Shown: positions 57,457-64,000 of the stretch, piece by piece
Numbering within the stretch: the first letter of the stretch is position 1
Layout: every line of letters starts with the position of its first letter
Origin: Agrypnia vestita
Lineage: Eukaryota > Arthropoda > Insecta > Trichoptera > Phryganeidae
Direction: 5' to 3'
DNA length: 64,000 nucleotides
Assembly (NCBI GenBank): GCA_016648135.1
Contig: JADDOH010023149.1
Location: 1 to 64,000 of the forward strand
Notes under the pieces: generated by a model
Told to the model about the DNA's origin: nothing
What the model saw: the letters and a program-made list of their open reading frames with translations, nothing else
The model's database searches: none
Translations under genes and position numbers: made by a program

Positions 57457-58560
57457 GGTCTTAGAGGGATGATTGAAGTTTTGGAGGTCGCCGATGTAAA
57501 TCATAATGTATCAGGAGGCGTCAAGGGGACCCGCCCCCAAAATTCGGTCCCTTCGGTGTTAAACCGTTAATAATATTATCGCCGTATAAACTCAGTGCCG
57601 CTTGGCATTATTTTATAAAGTAAAAATATATCGAGAATGCCCTCTGAAAGTCGATTTAGAAAATATTTATGGAGTTCTAAGATTTTTTAAGCAGCACTTT
57701 AATCTATAAACGCGATTTCGTCAATATTATATTTTCCAGATCGGTGAACAAAATATTTCTAATGTAAGTAAAAACGTATTTTCTACATCAGAAATACTTG
57801 TGCAATTAAAGAAGATTTTTTAAAGAATGTATTTTTGATTCAACTAAAATGAGTCATTTTTAAGAGTGAAATCGAAATTTTCGCTTTGAGCCTTTGTTAT
57901 TTTTTATCTAATCGATATTATTTGAAATTCTTTGATCAAATACTCATGTATTTATATGAAACTTACCCATTTCGTTTTTTAATTTCAAAGTATCCAAATC
58001 CGAACAGGAGTGGTCAATTCTAAATCGTTTTCTCAAAGGCATTCTGGGACAGTGGCTATTATATCTCATCCATTTAATAATATTTTTTCATGAAAAACTT
58101 TTGTACACATGAAATATATATAAATGAAAAAAGCAATATTAATAGTCAAATTTTGGTTTACTTATTATTAACTCCTGGCCAAGTATGACTCTTTAATTCC
58201 TTTTATTCATTTGATGTTGCAGCCAATTCAATAAATAATCTTTAAGTGAAGGATCTCCGATTTACTTCATCATCTCCTTCTTAGCTTAAAGGACGAGAAC
58301 ATTACAATTTCCATGCATGTTTCTCATAGCTTGTCTCTGTGAGACTTCTGTAATTTATCTTATAATAATGAATGATGTTTTTGCTGTTTACTTTTCCCAA
58401 AACAAAATAAATAAATAAACACACAAATACACACACTCACACAAACTCACTATTGGACATGTTTTTTCTTATTTTTTATCGATTGTATATATGTGTTTTC
58501 TTGTAATTGGCCCAAAACTCTGTACATCAATTATTGTTTTTTTCAAGATTGATTATTTAT
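57457..58560. other. no gene; contains a Rep-1 end
   Basis: 58320-58372 is a Rep-1 end (TTGTCTCTGTGAGACTTCTG). The rest is AT-rich. Confidence 0.45.
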
Positions 58561-58613
58561 AAGATAAGATAAGATAAGATAAGATAAGATAAGATAAGAC
58601 AAGATAAGATAAG
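58561..58613 (+). repeat. (AAGAT)n microsatellite
   Basis: Ten units of ATAAG/AAGAT with one C substitution. Confidence 0.95.
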
Positions 58614-58900
58614 AAAACCAATAAATGAAAATAAAATAAAAAAATAAAAAAAAAAATGATTATCTCTCTGTAGAAAAATTCAGAAATTGTGTTATCAGAA
58701 CATGCATACAAAAATCACGTTAATATGTAATTCAAAAGTTCATCTTCGTTAAACAAATCTTACAGGGTTAATTTCGAACCTTTCAAATTTAAAAACGTGT
58801 GGCCGCGACAGTACGAGGGAACGGAATTAGCGCGTCATCTTGCGCTTCTTCCATAGATCATCTTTTTCCCATGGATAACGCTCTGTGCTGGCGATTAAGA

Positions 58901-58980
58901 GTTGCACATACTGATAATATGCTAAGGTCTGAAGAATATTGTGTTTCTTCAGATCTCAGCATATTGTTAGTATGTGTAAC
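58901..58980. repeat. imperfect 36-bp-arm hairpin
   Basis: GCACATACTGATAATATGCT...GGTCTGAAGAA faces TTCTTCAGATCTCAGCATAT...TAGTATGTGT with about five mismatches and a 7-base loop. CTGAAGAATATTGTGTTTCT lies at the tip, but no GAAA follows, so I do not call it hammerhead-like. Confidence 0.8.
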
Positions 58981-59697
58981 TTTGATCGACAGTGCATAGA
59001 GTTATCATCATCGTAATCAATGGAAAGAAGACAATCGATGACGCGCAAATTTCGGTCCCTTGTATTGTCGCGACCACACGCTTTTTTTTCTTTTTTTTCA
59101 TTTATTGGTTTTCTTACAGCCACATAATTTATAAATCTTAAAAAAAAAGAAAAAAATATTAAAAAAAAACTATTATTGATGTACAGAGCCTTTGGCCCCT
59201 TACAAGAAAACACATATATACAAGAATATTATACGAAAGGAAGAATATTGTGTTTAAAATTAAAATAAGAATCCATTTACGTAATTAACATTTAAATTAC
59301 ACATTTCACGACCGCCGTGTAGCTTGTGTAAGCAAATAATATGAGAAAGCCCCAAACACAGGATTACTACAAAATTCCATACACTTGGCTTAATATCGGT
59401 TCTGTAAACGGAAACCTTTAAATTTATTAGTAGCCCGAAATCATACGGCGGGCGATTGTTAGCCCGGCTGGGCCAGGGGTGGAGCCAAATAATCCCAAAC
59501 ATTTAAACATTTTAAAATTAGCTCTTAGTAAATTTAAAAAATATTTTTCACTACCCAAGAAATACGTTTTTTTTTTTAATGTCCTATAAAATTAAATCAT
59601 CGATCCAATTTCCCACCGCCTAAACTCAAAATTCAAATCGTGAATCATGTATTTTAGTGTATATATGATAAAAATTCGGAAGAACCTTATACACACT
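58981..59697. other. no recognisable gene
   Basis: AT-rich, with T and A runs. Confidence 0.4.
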
Positions 59698-59977
59698 AAA
59701 AAGAATATTATTTTTTCATTTGATTGAGCAACATTGTAGATTGAAATTTTTTTTAAATATTGATTATTTTATTTGTATATATCTACTTTTATGTGAGTTT
59801 TTTTTTCACCAACATGTTTCAGTTACCAATTTCAGAAATTGAATAATTTAGAATCATTAGAAATTAGTAAAGCACGCAATAATAAAGCATGCAATCTGAA
59901 ACATGTTGGTGAAAAAAAACTCACATAAAAGTAGATATATGCAAATAAAATAATCAATATTTTTTAAAAAGTATATT
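59698..59977. mobile_element. PLE-d inverted dimer with 12-bp target duplication
   Basis: AAAAAGAATATT (59698-59709) and AAAAAGTATATT (59966-59977) flank the element with one mismatch. A tail of about 40 bp (59710-59750) with GAGCAACATTGTAGATTG precedes arms of about 70 bp that end at CACCAACATGTTTCAG (to 59822) and its inverse (from 59896). Both CTGACGA halves are gone, and only GAAACATGTTGGTG remains in each arm. Confidence 0.7.
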
Positions 59978-60047
59978 GATCATAATTTACATTAAAATAT
60001 AGAATTCTCATTACCAGCGACAACATCTATAATATGCATATGGAAGT

Positions 60048-60097
60048 AAAAACACTTGTTTTTATTTAAAATGTACAACTTAAAAACAAGTGTTTTT
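60048..60097. repeat. perfect 17-bp hairpin
   Basis: AAAAACACTTGTTTTTA at 60048-60064 is exactly inverted at 60081-60097 around a 16-base loop. It resembles a transposon end pair or simple hairpin. Confidence 0.85.
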
Positions 60098-60099
60098 TT

Positions 60100-61110
60100 T
60101 TCAGTATGTGTGATTGTGGAGTTCTATAAACTTACTTAATAATCAACTTACTAATTTAAATATCGTTAAATATTGTTATATAACTGACAGTAACGTAATA
60201 CAATACTAGCGACCGGTGGAAATCTAACAAGTGTCATAATGTTGACACCCTGTTTTACTCTTGACTGAACTGACGATGACGACACCAATAGCCCCATCCA
60301 TTGGCTATGGATGACGACATCAACAACGAATCAGTTACCTACTAAATGATGACATTTTATATCCACCAATCAGAAGACAGAAAAATGGGTTCACGGTCCC
60401 ATTGTGCGAACTCCCGCAATCTGTCAATTTTTGCATAACTACCTACATTACAAAAATTAAGCATTAATTTGGGTACTTTATTTAATTAAAAATAAAAAAT
60501 TACGTATAAAAAAATGTTAGTGATCGCTCCCGAAAGAGTGAAATACGACGTCAAAAGAGTCTTGTTCAATGTTTGCGTTGCCGAAGTAGAGTCATTGTAG
60601 CGCCAGTGTTGTTTTCTGTATCGGGCCGTCTGCAATTGTTACCCCGCTTTACGGGGGCGATCTATTGAGAGCCGAGCTCCTAACAAATCTACTGGGAGGG
60701 TATCACAGAGGGGGGTGACTTTCTTTGGCGATTCATTCTTTTCACATGAATTTTTCAATCATACTAATTGGATTCTTTTGCTTTTTGTGTTGACAGTTTT
60801 TTCTTGTTTTTTTTTTTAATGTATTAGCTTTAGAAAAGGCAGATTTTCTGTTAATATTAAAACTGATTTTTTGTTTGTATTTGATAATAGACAGTGAATT
60901 TTATTTATAATGATCGGTACTTATAGTTTAGATTCTCCCTTAGCCTTAATACTGTCACGAGGCGTGACTGTGGGAGGCAAATAAAATCACTGGAAATTAA
61001 TTGACGACTTATTAATTATTTTTAAAAATTAACAGTCACTGGAGACGAATTTAAATGAAATGCTATTTTTTAATTCACAATATTTTGCAATCAATCACTC
61101 GTGTGTGAAA
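60100..61110. other. no recognisable gene
   Basis: 60580-60720 is GC-richer and looks unique. No ORF. Confidence 0.4.
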
Positions 61111-61354
61111 CACTTTATCTTCTGTGTATATTTTTATGGGATATTCTGCCGTGTATATGTGACCTCTCTGACCAAAGTTTTGGATCCCATTGCAGGTTCG
61201 ATCATCAGGGCTGATGTGTGATGATGGACCCAATGCAATGGAATCCGAAATTTTGGCCCATGAGGTCACATATACACGGCAGAAAATTGCAGAAAACTAT
61301 ACACAGTAGATTCTGAACGGCCGTGAAAAATTGAGAACATTTTTTTCACTTTAT
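61111..61354 (-). mobile_element. PLE-c inverted dimer, second copy
   Basis: CACTTTAT at 61111-61118 and 61347-61354 may be the target duplication. The arms TTCTGTGTATA...CGTGTATATG and their inverse enclose two decayed cores (GATCCCATTGCAGG...ATCATCAGG and its inverse). The tail AGATTCTGAACGGCCGTGAA is at the right and is the inverse of the tail at 49771-49806. Confidence 0.7.
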
Positions 61355-62705
61355 TATCGCTTTCTAAAATATTCTGTTTAATTTTCCATGTGAATACTGT
61401 GCTCGGTTTTATCGCTAATTATGTCGCGTCCGTCAAACTTCAAAACAATAATAATTTGCCGCGGCACTGGCTCCGTTTTTTATACAAAACACGTTTTTCG
61501 AACCTCTTAGATTTTTCTATATACATTTCTAGTGTTTGCGAGAATAAATCCGTCGCTTTCCGACTGTTTCAGACATCTCTCGAATGTTGTAGATAATTCC
61601 AGAGTATTGTAGAGCATTCCAGAGGGTTCTATAGTGTTGTTCTTCGACATATTCCAAAGGATTCTGACAATGCGTAATACCTTTTGTCTACCATTCTTTA
61701 AGAAATGCGCCCAATCAGAGGTCAAAAATGCAGTGGTTGCAGAGGGCCCCGCTCCCGTTCCTTTCTGGTCTTCTTCTTCTTCGTCAGCCTTCGTCTTTCC
61801 ACTGCTGGATATAGGCCTCTTCCTTATTTTTCCATTCTTCTTATCCTTATCTTTCCATTGTTGTTGGCTAATTGTAGCCATTTCTTTCCCCCCATAGCGA
61901 CACTGGTGCTTTTATATTTTTATATCCTAATCTAATAATTGTGATCCTATTTGTTAATCTTTAATCGTTCGCAATAAATTCGAGTTAAATACACTGTGAG
62001 TTTAAACCTATTCACATGTGCATCGTGACCTTTTTACTTGCTTTTCTTTGCATGCAAGACGATGCGTTCAGAAATCATGACTGTCGCGATCTGTCAAAAC
62101 AAAAATTTCCCGTTCGGGCGCCCGCCGTGTTTTACAAGCCTGCGCGTTCTAGACGTTTCTGGATCATTCTCGACTGTACGGGATTGTTCTAAATTTTTTT
62201 GAGGTAACAACATTATAAAGAACAGGAATTATATTGAATCAGATTTGTTAATGAACTACTTTTATTTTTTACCCCTTTTCCTGTCTCAAAGATTCAAAAA
62301 AGACTTCAAAAAAGTTGGTAACGTACGCTCCAACAGACGTCTATAAAAATCAATTAGTTTCATTTATATAATAATAATTTTATGAAATTTATTAATAATA
62401 TTAGAATTCGTAGCCGGTCTGTAAAGTGTTAGGGTTCAATAACAATGTGTAAACACGGTGAGCGAGCGGACTCAATTGACCCCCTGGGACCCGGCCCCGG
62501 ATCCGGCAACATAAAGGATTCCATTGAAAGAGAAATGACACGCCAATGATAGACGTGTGTTTTTTGATGTTTCTGAATTTTAAATGACACCGTGAACACT
62601 GAAAATACGCCATTTTGTGAAAAAAATGTCTTTCATTTTGTAGGTAGGTAATTCAGCAATTTATTTATTAATTCATTTGTGCGTACGAAGTACCATTAAA
62701 CGAAT
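61355..62705. other. no intact gene; possible LINE scrap
   Basis: CCACTGCTGGATATAGGCCT near 61799 is a phrase common in insect LINE ends (minus-strand KRPISSSGKTK). Around it frames of 76-124 residues are open on both strands but have no domain. The rest is unrecognised. Confidence 0.4.
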
Positions 62706-62710
62706 ACTAC

Positions 62711-62748
62711 AATTGGGTTTAAAAGCAAAGGCAGCAATATTATATTGA
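62711..62748. repeat. MITE-1 end fragment
   Basis: GGGTTTAAAAGCAAAGGCAG matches the MITE-1 terminus with small changes. Similar scraps occur at about 63328-63362 (GGACATTGCTGCTTTTGCTA) and 63478-63506. Confidence 0.6.
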
Positions 62749-62832
62749 GATGTTTCTGAGACAAATACAAAACCTGTCTCTACTCAAGGAAATTTCTCTG
62801 AAATTGATGAGACATATTATGGAAGATAACAA

Positions 62833-63215
62833 ACTAACTAACAAACCATCGCACAATTTTCACGCAGGAGCAGGCAGAGAGGATGGAACACCACATTCCT
62901 CTATTCTGGCACACCACTTTTTCATCGGGTACATTTATAAATCTTCTCATGCGGTTGTTGAGGCTTTTAACAGGGCCATCCTCTAACACCTGTAGTATCT
63001 GATAATTCCAGGTCTTTCGCGGACGCCCTCTAATCCTGTCGCCTTCAACACTTGCCCCATATATTTTCTTAACCACTTTTACCACGCACATATGCTCTAC
63101 ATGATCATTTCAGCTCTTCTTTCTTTATTCTATCTACCATATTACAGCCAGCACTACATTCACTTCTAGTTTGTTCATTTCTCACTCTATCTACCAAAGA
63201 TTTTCCACACAAGCG
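62833..63215 (-). pseudogene. LINE C-terminus and 3' end
   Basis: The minus frame reads VVKKIYGASVEGDRIRGRPR, KTWNYQ, DGPVKSLNNRMRRFINVPDE and RGMWCSILSA. This is the clearest copy of the family seen at 33483 and 44125. AACTAACTAACAAACC at 62833 marks its tail. Confidence 0.78.
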
Positions 63216-64000
63216 TTTTTGTAACCGAAAATGAGATTATGGGAGATAAGATTTTAAAAACAAATATAAAGCATCTATAAATACATATTTAACTTTTAAA
63301 TATCGATATTGCTGTGTTTACTATCAAATTATGGACATTGCTGCTTTTGCTATTTACATAATTGGATATAGGTAATTTTACTACGAGTTTTCAGTCTAAA
63401 ACCGACATTAACTCTCACTTTGGTATGGAGCGGCCATTTTATTACTACATACATCCTTAGGGGTTGATTGTTTGAAGTGGATATTGCTGCATTTGCTTTG
63501 AAAGTGATTTGGAAAAACGGTTCTGGAAGACTTACAGCTATATTTGTTTTAAAATTTCGTATTCAGCAAATCCTAAATTAGTTATAATCGGTGGCTGTAT
63601 TTGTAACATTATATGTAATTATAATTTCGTTGTAACAGAAATATAGACGGACGGAAGGCCAGACAGACAACAAAATTATCATAATTGGGATTTTTTATTT
63701 TTTTTCATAACTACATAGGTAAATACTTATTCTTTAGGAGCTGACATATAAAAGCACATTAATTTTTGACGGGTTACAGCTGGTGATAACATATATTCTA
63801 GACAAAATATGTAAATAGACAAAACATGTAAATAGCTATTCTATTTAAACATTTTATGTTTCTCATTATGTAAAATGTCATTTCAGGGCGTATTAATAAA
63901 TAAATAAAAATAAATAGTTTTTAAATAATAAGCGCTATTTGGCGAAAAGTAATTCATTTACACACATGTACAATTGGAAATATAATATATTTATTACCAC
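63216..64000. other. no recognisable gene
   Basis: AT-rich, with MITE-1 scraps noted above and a loose repeat at 63711-63790 (TTTTTGACGGGTTACAGCT, also near 24841). Confidence 0.45.

Noticed and set aside
61507..61935. overlapping ORFs of 76-124 residues
   Set aside because: They lie over LINE-like CCACTGCTGGATATAGG sequence and poly-pyrimidine stretches; low complexity.
1..64000. CRISPR array, bacterial operons, phage genes
   Set aside because: None seen. The introns, numt and transposon types show insect nuclear DNA; the short arrays present are minisatellites.

Overview
This window is AT-rich animal nuclear DNA, almost certainly from an insect. The evidence is one seven-exon serine protease gene with GT/AG introns and an arthropod-style TATA plus TCAGT promoter, an AT-rich nuclear copy of mitochondrial 16S rRNA, a mariner relic, and many dispersed repeats. 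A moth or other lepidopteran is my best guess from the 16S copy, the protease and the LINE tails, but the sequence alone does not prove it. There are no bacterial genes and no CRISPR array.

The only intact host gene I can support is a secreted chymotrypsin/collagenase-like S1 serine protease on the + strand. Its seven coding exons lie between 22460 and 30786 and join to a 280-residue pre-pro-enzyme with catalytic triad H83, D126 and S220. Its introns hold SINEs, a Penelope-type hairpin element, a palindrome and MITE pieces. About 250 bp after its stop lies a nuclear copy of mitochondrial 16S rRNA.

The rest is a repeat graveyard. It holds a mariner relic (1-760); about a dozen 5'-truncated LINE ends, the best at 40272-41290; four tRNA-headed SINE-like families; two TIR/foldback MITE families; several unclassified dispersed families called Rep-1 to Rep-4 here; tandem duplications; and microsatellites. 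Long stretches (17.3-22 kb, 34-35.8 kb, 45-47 kb, 55-56 kb, 57.5-61 kb) show no recognisable gene.

The most interesting system is a set of at least seven families (PLE-a to PLE-g here) that share a hammerhead-ribozyme-like core: CTGANGA, a short stem, GAAA, a small palindrome and a NUH site. A Penelope-like GIY-YIG endonuclease fragment (13870-14283) is followed by one of these motifs, which links the set to Penelope-like retroelements. Several copies are inverted dimers with a 36-47 bp one-sided tail and 8-13 bp target-site duplications, as expected for Penelope-like insertions. In the copies examined one extra A or T lies between CTGANGA and the first base of stem II, which departs from the textbook hammerhead core.

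All repeat boundaries were set by eye and may be off by 5-30 bp. Protease exon borders were checked by reading frame and splice signals.
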